From positions 1 to 24,721 of the forward strand of contig JBBQAM010000056.1 of the NCBI GenBank assembly GCA_038316335.1: DNA of 24,721 nucleotides, given 5' to 3'. The position numbers were made by a program, and so were the translations under genes. Each line of letters starts with the position of its first letter. Position 1 is the stretch's first letter. Source of the stretch: JALHST01 sp038316335. GTDB lineage: Bacteria; Bacteroidota; Bacteroidia; Flavobacteriales; Flavobacteriaceae. The notes below the pieces were generated by a model. It had not been told where the DNA came from. It did not search any database and worked only from the letters and a program-made list of their open reading frames with translations. Positions 16,803-24,466 of this stretch are shown here, piece after piece.

Positions 16803-17336
16803 ATGGATGTAATAACCCTGAAGGAAAAAAAATTCAATCGCTTGATTACGGTAATTTCAATTATAGTTCCCGTTGCGGTTGCCGTACTCTTTGGCGTAAA
16901 GATTCCCAATGTAGAACGATTAGGGTTTCTACCACCTATTTATGCTGCCATCAATGGCGTGACGGCGCTACTTTTGCTCATTGCGCTGTGGGCTATAAAA
17001 AACGGTAAACGAACATTGCATCAAAATTTAATGACCACGTGTATCGGGCTGTCCCTATTGTTTTTAGTACTATATATTGCCTATCACAGTACTTCCGAAT
17101 CAACCACATTCGGGGGGGAGGGCCTCATCAAATATGTATATTATTTTATATTGATTTCGCACATCGCCCTGTCAATCGTCATTATCCCTTTAGTTTTAAA
17201 GACCTATGCGAGGGCCTATTTGGGTAAATTTGAAGGTCACAGAAAATTGGCACGAATAACATTTCCAATTTGGCTCTATGTGGCCGTAACCGGCGTAGTG
17301 GTTTATTTGATGATTTCACCGTATTATCCGCAGTGA
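16803..17336 (+). CDS. DUF420 (CtaM/YozB-like) membrane protein
   Basis: This 177-residue integral membrane protein has five predicted helices. The conserved histidines of the family are visible in TLHQNLM, IAYHSTSE, ISHIALS and EGHRKLAR, and the C-terminus carries FPIWLYVAVTGVVVYLM. DUF420 proteins are the family of Bacillus CtaM (YozB), which is reported to be needed for maturation of a heme-copper oxidase. It begins one base after the sco stop codon, so it is almost certainly in the same operon. The function given here rests on family and context. Confidence 0.9.
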   Translation: MDVITLKEKKFNRLITVISIIVPVAVAVLFGVKIPNVERLGFLPPIYAAINGVTALLLLIALWAIKNGKRTLHQNLMTTCIGLSLLFLVLYIAYHSTSESTTFGGEGLIKYVYYFILISHIALSIVIIPLVLKTYARAYLGKFEGHRKLARITFPIWLYVAVTGVVVYLMISPYYPQ

Positions 17337-17385
17337 TTAATTATAGAATAGGGTCGTCCATTTTGATAGCCCCATTACAAGAAAA

Positions 17386-17601
17386 ATGAAACAAATACAA
17401 ATCATCTTAGTATTTTCTATTGTGCTTTTGCTACCTCAATGGGGCGAAGCCCAGTGTGCCATGTGCCGTGCCGTCCTTGAAAGTGGGGGAGATGTGAGTG
17501 CGGCCGAAGGTATCAATAATGGTATTGTTTATCTTATGGCCATCCCCTACATTTTGGTTGGGGGCTTATTCTATTTCGTCTACCGCAAAATCAGGCAGTA
17601 A
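17386..17601 (+). CDS. small exported or membrane protein with a CxxC motif
   Basis: This 71-residue protein has an N-terminal hydrophobic segment that reads as a signal peptide (about 1-22, ending GEAQ). A CAMCR motif (Cys23 and Cys26) follows, then a short loop and one membrane helix (about 47-66) ending in basic residues (YRKIRQ). The CxxC is followed by Arg rather than His, so it is not a c-type heme site; metal or thiol redox chemistry is possible. Cys23 sits exactly at the predicted mature N-terminus. It lies 49 bases after the DUF420 gene and is probably the last gene of the oxidase assembly operon. I know of no assigned function. Confidence 0.8.
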   Translation: MKQIQIILVFSIVLLLPQWGEAQCAMCRAVLESGGDVSAAEGINNGIVYLMAIPYILVGGLFYFVYRKIRQ

Positions 17602-17713
17602 CCCTCCACAAACGTTTTAACATATTTTAAGAAGTTTAAGTGTAACAAATAGGGGATCTATATAGTCTTATGGTTATACGTAGGCACAAGATTCATCAAT
17701 CAACACCGACCAC

Positions 17714-18961
17714 ATGTTCGACATCGAAAGATGGCAGGAAATATTTGACACCATCCGCAAGAACAAATTGCGCACATTCCTTACGGGCCTATCGGTAGCT
17801 TCCGGAATTTTTATCCTTGTAATTTTATTGGGTTTTGGTCAAGGCATGCAGAATGGCATTGCACAGGAATTCGAGGAAGATGCGAGCAATCGGATCGGCG
17901 TTTGGACCCAAGTGACCACCAAGGAATACAAGGGTCTGAATCCAGGCCGGCCAATACGTCTCCGCAACGATGACTACGCCTATCTTGAAGATAAATATCA
18001 AGATCAATTGGAATATAAGTCGCCGAACTTCAGGGTCTTTAATGCCAGTATCAATTATAAGAAAGAATCGGGGGCTTACAGTGTTCAGGGAATTTCTCCC
18101 GAATACCAATTCATAGAGAATGAGTTTATTTCACAAGGGCGTTTCTTGAATTATAAAGACCATGAAAGTGTCTCAAAAGTAGCCGTTATCAGTAATAAAA
18201 TACGCAAAGAACTGCTTCAAAATGAAAAGGAACCCATCGGGAAAGAAGTAAAAATTGCTGATTTGAGTTTCCAGATCATAGGCATCTATGGCGATAAAGG
18301 GGGCGATAGGGAAGAAGATCGAATCTATATTCCTTTAAGCACGGCGCAACGCGTATTCAATGGGGGCGATAGTTTGAACATGATATTCTTTACCCTAAAG
18401 CCGGCGGCCACCTTCGAACAAACCTTGAAAGAATCAGTGCAGTTTACCGATGAGATGAAAACCTATCTTAAACAAGCGCATACGGTAGCGCCCGATGACG
18501 AAAGTGCCATCCACACCTTTAACACCTTAGAGAATGTACAGCGTTTTATGAACCTTATTGGGGGCATAAAATTTTTCTTTTGGTTTGTGGGGGTCTGTAC
18601 GATTATTGCCGGGATCGTAGGGGTTAGTAATATCATGCTCATTATCGTGAAGGAAAGAACCCGTGAAATCGGTATTCGAAAGGCCCTAGGCGCAAAGCCT
18701 TGGTCGATCGTGGGCATGATCCTGCACGAAGCCGTATTTGTAACGGCGGTATCTGGTTTTGGCGGACTTATATTTAGTATGGGACTGCTTGAGCTGGTTG
18801 GTCCGAATGTCAAAGTAGACTATGTCGTCAACCCCTCTATTGACTTTAATGTCGCTTTGACCATGGTATTCCTGCTCATTTTTGCAGGCACCCTTGCGGG
18901 ATTTTTCCCTGCCTGGCGTGCGGCCAAAATTCGTCCCATCGAAGCATTGAAAGAAGAATAA
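17714..18961 (+). CDS. MacB/FtsX-type ABC transporter permease
   Basis: This 415-residue permease has the MacB layout: one N-terminal helix (about 21-44), a large periplasmic domain (about 50-280) and three C-terminal helices (about 285-310, 335-360 and 385-408). The cytoplasmic coupling segment ERTREIGIRKALGAKPWSI, which contacts the ATPase, lies before the third helix. The C-terminus AAKIRPIEALKEE is typical. Such permeases work as mechanotransmitters with an ATPase and a periplasmic adaptor to expel antibiotics, lipids, peptides or signals. No ATP-binding domain is fused to it, and no ATPase gene lies next to it. It precedes a second permease by 27 bases. Confidence 0.93.
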   Translation: MFDIERWQEIFDTIRKNKLRTFLTGLSVASGIFILVILLGFGQGMQNGIAQEFEEDASNRIGVWTQVTTKEYKGLNPGRPIRLRNDDYAYLEDKYQDQLEYKSPNFRVFNASINYKKESGAYSVQGISPEYQFIENEFISQGRFLNYKDHESVSKVAVISNKIRKELLQNEKEPIGKEVKIADLSFQIIGIYGDKGGDREEDRIYIPLSTAQRVFNGGDSLNMIFFTLKPAATFEQTLKESVQFTDEMKTYLKQAHTVAPDDESAIHTFNTLENVQRFMNLIGGIKFFFWFVGVCTIIAGIVGVSNIMLIIVKERTREIGIRKALGAKPWSIVGMILHEAVFVTAVSGFGGLIFSMGLLELVGPNVKVDYVVNPSIDFNVALTMVFLLIFAGTLAGFFPAWRAAKIRPIEALKEE

Positions 18962-18988
18962 AGTACCAATAATAGCGCAGAGAACAAA

Positions 18989-20248
18989 ATGTTTAGCAGA
19001 GACCGTTGGAACGAAATTTTACAGGTACTGACCACAAACTGGTTCAGGACCATCCTTACTGCCTTTGGTGTCTTTTGGGGCATTCTGATTCTGATCATCT
19101 TATTGGCGGCTGGCAAGGGCCTTGAAAATGGGATACGTGCCGATTTTGGGGATATTGCTACGAATACCATGTTTATGTGGACCCAGAAAGCAACCAAAGC
19201 GTATAAGGGGCTGCCCAAGGACCGGCAATTCAGTTATGACACGGGTGATGTGGCTGATATCTGGGAACAAGTAGATGGGCTACGCTATGTGTCACCAAGA
19301 AATCAGCTGGGGAGTTTTAGAGGGGTGAGTAATGTCATCCGAGGTCTTAAAACAGGGGCCTTCACCGTATATGGCGATTATCCCGAGATCATAAAACAAC
19401 AACCTATGGATATTACTTCGGGACGATTTTTGAACCAGTCTGATATCAATGAGAAACGCAAAGTAGCCGTCATCGGGATCGATGTGAAATCAAACATGTA
19501 CGATCTTGGTGAGGAGGCGCTGGGTACCTATATAAAGATCAACAATGTCAATTTTATGGTGATCGGCACCTATAAAAAGAAGAACGCAGACGGGGATGGA
19601 GAAAATGCACAAAAAGAGATATACGTGCCGTTTACGGCCTTTTCACAGGCATTTAATCGCGGGGATAAAGTAGGTTGGATGGCCATTACTGCGGTTGATG
19701 ATGTACCGATTACCAGTATCAAACAACAGATTTTCAATATTGTAAAAGAGAACCATAGGATCCATCCCGATGATCAAAGGGCGATAGGGCATTTCGACCT
19801 GAACGAGCAGTTTCAGCGTGTCGTAAGCCTTTTTGGGGCACTAGAGCTTATTGCCTATTTTGTTGGCATACTCGTTTTGTTATCGGGCATCATCGGAGTA
19901 AGCAATATTATGTTGATCGTTGTAAAGGAACGCACCAAGGAGATTGGAATTCGAAGGGCCCTGGGCGAGAGTCCTTGGTCGATTAAAAAACAAATTTTGA
20001 TGGAATCTATTTTTCTGACCATCATTTCAGGGATGGCGGGAATCGTTATGGGTGCCTTGGTAATTTATGGCATCAATTATCTTTTGCAGGTTAGCGGGCC
20101 GGTGATGATGTTCATCAACCCCAATGTTAATCTAGGAGTTGTGACCATAGCGCTAATGATTTTGATAGTTTCAGGGCTGTTCGCAGGTTTTATTCCGGCG
20201 AACAGTGCGATAAAGGTGAGGCCCATTGAGGCCTTGCGAACCGATTGA
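18989..20248 (+). CDS. MacB/FtsX-type ABC transporter permease (second)
   Basis: This 419-residue protein is a clear paralogue of the preceding permease, with the same layout: an N-terminal helix, a periplasmic MacB-like domain and three C-terminal helices. It carries ERTKEIGIRRALGESPWSI as the coupling segment and ends IKVRPIEALRTD. The two permeases probably form a heterodimer, as adjacent pairs do in many Bacteroidota MacB-like systems. It is followed after 120 bases by the adaptor gene. Confidence 0.93.
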   Translation: MFSRDRWNEILQVLTTNWFRTILTAFGVFWGILILIILLAAGKGLENGIRADFGDIATNTMFMWTQKATKAYKGLPKDRQFSYDTGDVADIWEQVDGLRYVSPRNQLGSFRGVSNVIRGLKTGAFTVYGDYPEIIKQQPMDITSGRFLNQSDINEKRKVAVIGIDVKSNMYDLGEEALGTYIKINNVNFMVIGTYKKKNADGDGENAQKEIYVPFTAFSQAFNRGDKVGWMAITAVDDVPITSIKQQIFNIVKENHRIHPDDQRAIGHFDLNEQFQRVVSLFGALELIAYFVGILVLLSGIIGVSNIMLIVVKERTKEIGIRRALGESPWSIKKQILMESIFLTIISGMAGIVMGALVIYGINYLLQVSGPVMMFINPNVNLGVVTIALMILIVSGLFAGFIPANSAIKVRPIEALRTD

Positions 20249-20368
20249 TTTCAAAAGCACAACGTGAATGAACCTATTATAGAAGGCCGAGTGAAAATTT
20301 ATTCGATAACGATACACAACATAGTATAATCAGAGTGATAAACAGCGCGTAAAGTAAATAGCCAAAAC

Positions 20369-21481
20369 ATGAAAAAAAGAGTAACCATCATTATCTTAAT
20401 TACCATCGTACTGGCCTTTGGAGGTGCCATGTACTACCTATATCAAAAAAATGCGGAGGACCCAATCGTTTATGAAACAGAGAGTGCATCGACCCAGACG
20501 ATTGTTAAAAAAACAGTAGCAACGGGAAGTATTTTACCCTTGGAGGAAGTACTTATCAAACCGAATATTTCAGGGGTCATCGAGGAGATTTTTGTCGAAG
20601 GTGGTGATTTTGTAAAGGCTGGGGATCTCTTGGCCCGTATAAAGATAGTTCCGAACCTGAATGCGCTTAACGAGGCTAGGAATACCATTGAGTCGGCACA
20701 GATTGCCTTGGAAGATCAAAAAAGGAACCTAGATCGACAAAAGAACCTTTTCGATAAAGGGGTGGTCTCGAAAGTCGACCTTGAAAGGGCCCAACTTACT
20801 TTTGACCAGGCCAAGCAATCCTATGCCGCAGCCAATAAAAGATATGATATCGTAAAAACCGGTACTACTTCAGGATATGGTAATTCGGCAAATACCCAAA
20901 TTAGGGCAACGGTGAGCGGGATGATCTTGGAAGTACCCGTTGAAGTAGGGAACCAAGTCATCGAGAGTAATAACTTTAACGAAGGTACCACCATTGCGGC
21001 GATTGCCGATATCAACAAAATGATCTTTGAGGGCAAGGTCGACGAATCGGAAGTCGGGAAAATAAAAGAGAACCTACCCTTGGAAATAACCGTCGGAGCA
21101 ATAGAAAACAAAGTCTTTGATGCCGTACTCGATTATATTGCTCCAAAGGGAAATGCCGAAAATGGGGCCATACAGTTTGAGATCAAAGGTACCCTTCAAA
21201 AACATGACACGACGTTTATCAGGGCTGGCTTAAGTGCGAATGCCTCGATTATCCTTGGGCGTGCCGACAGCGTGCTGGCAGTGAAGGAAGCATTGGTGCA
21301 GTTTGACGGTAAGACGAAAAAGCCCTTCGTTGAAATCGAAGATGGAACGCAAAATTTTAAACGAAAGGATATTGAATTGGGCATCAGCGATGGCATTTAT
21401 GTTGAGGTCAAGTCGGGCATTACCAAGGACGATAAAATAAAAGTGTGGAACGCCATTAAGCCCGAGGAGTTCGGCGGATAA
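20369..21481 (+). CDS. MacA/HlyD-type periplasmic adaptor of an efflux system
   Basis: This 370-residue adaptor has an N-terminal membrane anchor (about 5-24), a lipoyl half-motif (GVIEEIFVEGGDFVKAGDLLARI, about 69-91), a helical hairpin of about 95-165 rich in Glu, Lys, Gln and Ala, the second lipoyl half (ATVSGMILEVPVEVGNQV) and beta-barrel and membrane-proximal domains. Adaptors of this class link an inner-membrane pump to an outer-membrane TolC-type channel. The gene order, two permeases then adaptor, assigns it to the MacAB-like tripartite pump. No TolC homologue is in the window. Confidence 0.92.
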   Translation: MKKRVTIIILITIVLAFGGAMYYLYQKNAEDPIVYETESASTQTIVKKTVATGSILPLEEVLIKPNISGVIEEIFVEGGDFVKAGDLLARIKIVPNLNALNEARNTIESAQIALEDQKRNLDRQKNLFDKGVVSKVDLERAQLTFDQAKQSYAAANKRYDIVKTGTTSGYGNSANTQIRATVSGMILEVPVEVGNQVIESNNFNEGTTIAAIADINKMIFEGKVDESEVGKIKENLPLEITVGAIENKVFDAVLDYIAPKGNAENGAIQFEIKGTLQKHDTTFIRAGLSANASIILGRADSVLAVKEALVQFDGKTKKPFVEIEDGTQNFKRKDIELGISDGIYVEVKSGITKDDKIKVWNAIKPEEFGG

Positions 21482-21616
21482 TATACGATTGCGGACAGGC
21501 CTTCTAAAACTCCTATCAAAAAATAGACGGCCTAGAGGTCATTTTAGGGGTCAGCTATGCAAAACCGTCTTATAGAGCTGCTAAAATCCAAAGAGGGGCA
21601 ATCTACCTGATCTTGT

Positions 21617-21646
21617 TTTGATCCTCCCAATTTTTGGTTATCTTAG
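21617..21646 (+). promoter_or_regulatory. possible promoter of the polysaccharide deacetylase gene
   Basis: TTTG at 21617-21620, 18 bases, then TATCTTAG at 21639-21646, one base off the consensus. Transcription would begin near 21653, just before the ATG at 21669. It also argues against the in-frame TTG at 21618 as the start. Confidence 0.45.
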
Positions 21647-21668
21647 AGCCAATATACCGCCGACTCGC

Positions 21669-23006
21669 ATGAAGCCCCTATCGATACTTTTTGCAATTTC
21701 CTTCCTGGCCGCCACCTTTGCTACCAAAACGGATGCCCTTGTTGGCCATAGTGTCATTACCAAATGGCAGGGAGACAAAAAAACGGCCATTTCCCTAACC
21801 TTTGACGATGGGATCATCAATCAATTTACCGTGGCCAAACCCATTCTCGACAAACTTGGCTTCCCTGCCACGTTCTTTATCATAACCGGAAAAGTCAAGG
21901 GTTCTGCGTCCGGAAAATTTGTCGGTCGGCCAGCACAGGAAATCATCAATGAGACTGCCCATAGCAAAACCAACCGAGAAAATTTCTTCGAAAGGGGCTC
22001 CTTAATTGGCTTTACGAGCACTACCGAAGCCCTGGATTATCATTCACGGGCAGGTGCACTTTTTGAATCAGGCAAAAAGGAAGAAGCCTATGCCCTCTTG
22101 GATGAAGCCTATGCTAAACTTCGGCAGGGCATGCTCAGGAATACCGATGACATTGTCTTTCATAATAATCCTGTCGATACCACGACCTGGCAACAGTACA
22201 AAAGCTATGCCCTACAGGGGCATGAAATAGCAAGCCATACGGTTACACATCCTCGGCTGGCTATTTTGGATTCGGTGAACCTCTTGTATGAATTGCAACA
22301 AAGCAAGGCCGACATTGAGAAATATTTGGGCAAGGAATATACGTTTTCGGCAGAGTGCCCTTATGGTACCGAGGATGAGCGCGTTATGAATTATGCGCAT
22401 TCAATCTATCCGGCCTTAAGAAATCGCATGCCCGAAACCTACTTGGAAGAACTCAACCGATCCAGTGATGCGGACCCGGAAGGTTCCCTGAAAGAATATG
22501 TACAATGGCAAAGAGGCCCGGTCAATAGCATAAGTCTGGCGAAAATGAAAGGTTGGGTCGATACGTGTCTGGCCCATGACAATATTTGGCTGGTGCTCGT
22601 ATTTCATGGAATAAATGGCATTGGGTGGGAACCAAGGACCGATACGGAGCTGGAAGCATACTTCGGTTACATGCACGATAAAGTATCCGATATTTGGATC
22701 GCAACCTTTGGCGATGTTACTAAATATATACGCGAGCGAAAAAATTCAAAAACCAAGGCGACTTTTGAAGACGATGCCATTACCGTGAACGTATTGTCAG
22801 ACCTCGATGCAAATATCTACGATGTTCCCCTTACACTAAAAACCTATGTGCCCAGCGCATGGGAAACGGTGCGGCTTCAGCTAAAAAAGGGGTCTGAAAA
22901 AGAACGCCGTCTTGAAGCAATTAGTGATGCTAATGGCACCTATGTATTATACCCCTATAGCTTTGGTGATGGCGAAGTTCGACTAACAAAGTTTAAAAAA
23001 GGGTAA
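21669..23006 (+). CDS. exported polysaccharide deacetylase (NodB-homology) family protein
   Basis: This 445-residue protein has a signal peptide (about 1-24) and a NodB-like catalytic domain. Family enzymes remove acetyl or related groups from sugars using a metal held by Asp and two His. Motif 1 is TFDDG (Asp46 and Asp47) and motif 2 is HTVTH (His190 and His194). The third motif is ECPYG (about 229-233), without the arginine of the usual RxPxG form. Between motifs 1 and 2 lies an insertion of about 100 residues, much of it helical (EEAYALLDEAYAKLRQG), so the domain is larger than usual. A beta-rich tail of about 70 residues follows after about residue 375. The substrate is unknown. The ATG at 21669 is chosen because the longer frame starts inside the promoter. 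Confidence 0.85.
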   Translation: MKPLSILFAISFLAATFATKTDALVGHSVITKWQGDKKTAISLTFDDGIINQFTVAKPILDKLGFPATFFIITGKVKGSASGKFVGRPAQEIINETAHSKTNRENFFERGSLIGFTSTTEALDYHSRAGALFESGKKEEAYALLDEAYAKLRQGMLRNTDDIVFHNNPVDTTTWQQYKSYALQGHEIASHTVTHPRLAILDSVNLLYELQQSKADIEKYLGKEYTFSAECPYGTEDERVMNYAHSIYPALRNRMPETYLEELNRSSDADPEGSLKEYVQWQRGPVNSISLAKMKGWVDTCLAHDNIWLVLVFHGINGIGWEPRTDTELEAYFGYMHDKVSDIWIATFGDVTKYIRERKNSKTKATFEDDAITVNVLSDLDANIYDVPLTLKTYVPSAWETVRLQLKKGSEKERRLEAISDANGTYVLYPYSFGDGEVRLTKFKKG

Positions 23007-23109
23007 TGTTCGACAGGGAAGTGTCATGTCAAAACCCAGCATGCCGCAACCAAATCTTTAAGAAATCGGATTAATATAAAAGAAACGACCGCTAAAAAAC
23101 AAGCAAAGC

Positions 23110-23571
23110 ATGACAAATAGATGGCTTTTTATCGCAATTGGTTTGCTCTTGGCTGGAAGGAGTGTAGGTCAGAGTATACCGCCCACCAATGATCCGGAGC
23201 GGGCTATTTATAGCTTGATCGATACGTATTCCTCGGCCAGGACCGAAAAAGACTCGATTATGTTAGACGGGATACTAACGGAGGATATCGATCAACTCGT
23301 TTCTTCGGGCATTTGGCGAACGGGCAAATCGGCCGCTCTGAACGGCATGCTTCAAAGTTCTGAAACCAACCCAGGGGAAAGAAGCCTTGCAATCGAACAC
23401 ATACGATTTTTAAAGGAGGACTGTGCCATTGTCGACGCCCGCTATAACATTCAAAATACCGATGGCACTGAACGCAAAATGTGGAGTACCTTTATTGTTG
23501 TTCAGGATGATTCTATGTGGAAGATTGCCGCAATTCGAAATATGCTGCCGCAGGCGACCACTCGGAAATGA
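23110..23571 (+). CDS. exported NTF2-like/DUF4440-type small protein
   Basis: This 153-residue protein has a signal peptide (about 1-20, ending SVGQ) and a cone-shaped NTF2-like fold. The pattern AIYSLIDTYSSARTEKD, LDGILTEDI, AIVDARYNI and DDSMWKIAAIRNML is that of SnoaL/DUF4440-like proteins. Members range from enzymes to ligand-binding proteins without catalysis, so no activity is assigned. It stands 103 bases after the deacetylase, with no clear promoter. Its stop codon lies inside the left arm of an inverted repeat (23568-23574 and 23618-23624). Confidence 0.75.
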   Translation: MTNRWLFIAIGLLLAGRSVGQSIPPTNDPERAIYSLIDTYSSARTEKDSIMLDGILTEDIDQLVSSGIWRTGKSAALNGMLQSSETNPGERSLAIEHIRFLKEDCAIVDARYNIQNTDGTERKMWSTFIVVQDDSMWKIAAIRNMLPQATTRK

Positions 23572-23624
23572 CGCTTTGAATTTCATTTTTAGGCTGGCGG
23601 CAAAAGAATTAAAAAGGGCGTCAT
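23568..23624. repeat. inverted repeat between the NTF2-like and DUF4256 genes
   Basis: ATGACGC (23568-23574) and GCGTCAT (23618-23624) are perfect inverted copies separated by 43 bases. The left arm covers the stop codon of the NTF2-like gene and the right arm lies 17 bases before the next start. No T-tract follows, so it is not a standard terminator. Confidence 0.5.
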
Positions 23625-23641
23625 AAGAACTACATGGAAAG

Positions 23642-24205
23642 ATGGAAACCAAAAAAGAGTTGTCAACAGTACAGCAGCAAGAGCTACTCAAGATCTTACA
23701 AGATCGTTTCGAGAAAAATAGGCAGCGCCATAAGGGCCTTGAATGGGCCAAAATACTGGATAGACTCGAAGGGAATATGCAGAAACTGTGGTCGCTCAAT
23801 GAGATGGAACGCACCGGAGGAGCGCCCGATGTGGTCGGCCAGGATAGTATGACCGGCGAATATATTTTTTTTGATTGTTCTGCGGAAAGTCCAAAAGGCC
23901 GCAGGAGTTTATGCTACGACCGAGAGGCCCTCGAGTCCCGAAAAGAATTCAAGCCTAAAAATAGCGCAATCGATATGGCCGCGGCCATGGGTATCGAAAT
24001 TTTGTCGGAAGACCAGTATCGCACCTTGCAGCACTTCGGAAATTTCGATGCAAAAACATCGAGCTGGATCAAAACACCTTCCAGGATTAGAACGCTGGGA
24101 GGGGCCCTTTTTACCGATTTTCGATACGACACGGTTTTTGTATATCACAACGGCGCCTCCTCGTATTATGCTGCCCGGGGTTTTCGTGGTTTTCTTAAAG
24201 TATAG
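23642..24205 (+). CDS. DUF4256 family protein
   Basis: This 187-residue soluble protein matches DUF4256 over its whole length. It has the strongly conserved WSLNEMERTGG (about 50-60), the core IFFDCSAESPKGRRSLCYD (about 75-93), NSAIDMAAAMGIEIL and the C-terminal FVYHNGASSYYAARGFRG. There is no signal peptide or membrane helix, so it is probably cytoplasmic. No function is known to me for the family; the invariant Cys79, Cys91, Arg and His residues could hint at an enzyme, but this is speculation. The ATG at 23642 gives the family-typical start; another ATG at 23634 is in a different frame. Confidence 0.88.
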   Translation: METKKELSTVQQQELLKILQDRFEKNRQRHKGLEWAKILDRLEGNMQKLWSLNEMERTGGAPDVVGQDSMTGEYIFFDCSAESPKGRRSLCYDREALESRKEFKPKNSAIDMAAAMGIEILSEDQYRTLQHFGNFDAKTSSWIKTPSRIRTLGGALFTDFRYDTVFVYHNGASSYYAARGFRGFLKV

Positions 24206-24252
24206 GGATTTTGTGGATACTTAAAAGTGTAGGGGAATAAAAAAAACCTACA

Positions 24253-24260
24253 TAAATTTG
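24253..24260 (+). promoter_or_regulatory. possible -7 element upstream of the SIMPL gene
   Basis: TAAATTTG matches TAnnTTTG, but no TTG is found at the right spacing upstream, and it lies more than 200 bases before the SIMPL start. It could belong to a long leader or be chance. The 24206-24466 spacer otherwise holds only the repeats noted at 24401-24439. Confidence 0.25.
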
Positions 24261-24400
24261 TAATTCGATAGCCTTTTTCGGAATGAGTGAACACTACAAT
24301 AGGGCATTGGTAGTTGACCTCAAGGGGATGTTTGGGCCGAATCATTAGGTTATCATATCCCTATAAAACAATCCTTGAAAAAGTCTGAATACCGACAATC

Positions 24401-24439
24401 TTGGCACAGAACGTGCTTTGTATCGCTCGAACGTGCCAA
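24401..24439. promoter_or_regulatory. palindromic and direct-repeat element upstream of the SIMPL gene
   Basis: TTGGCAC (24401-24407) and GTGCCAA (24433-24439) are perfect inverted copies. Inside and overlapping them, GAACGTGC occurs twice (24409-24416 and 24429-24436), exactly 20 bases apart. There is no T-tract, so it is not a terminator. The arrangement looks like an operator or a leader hairpin placed 27 bases before the start codon; the binding factor is unknown. Confidence 0.45.
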
Positions 24440-24466
24440 ATGATTAAGTACTAAAAGTTTAAAAAC

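Noticed and set aside
24283..24348. 21-codon frame with an ATG after a TAnnTTTG element
   Set aside because: It is too short, has no recognisable features and no supported ribosome-binding site; it may be a chance leader frame.
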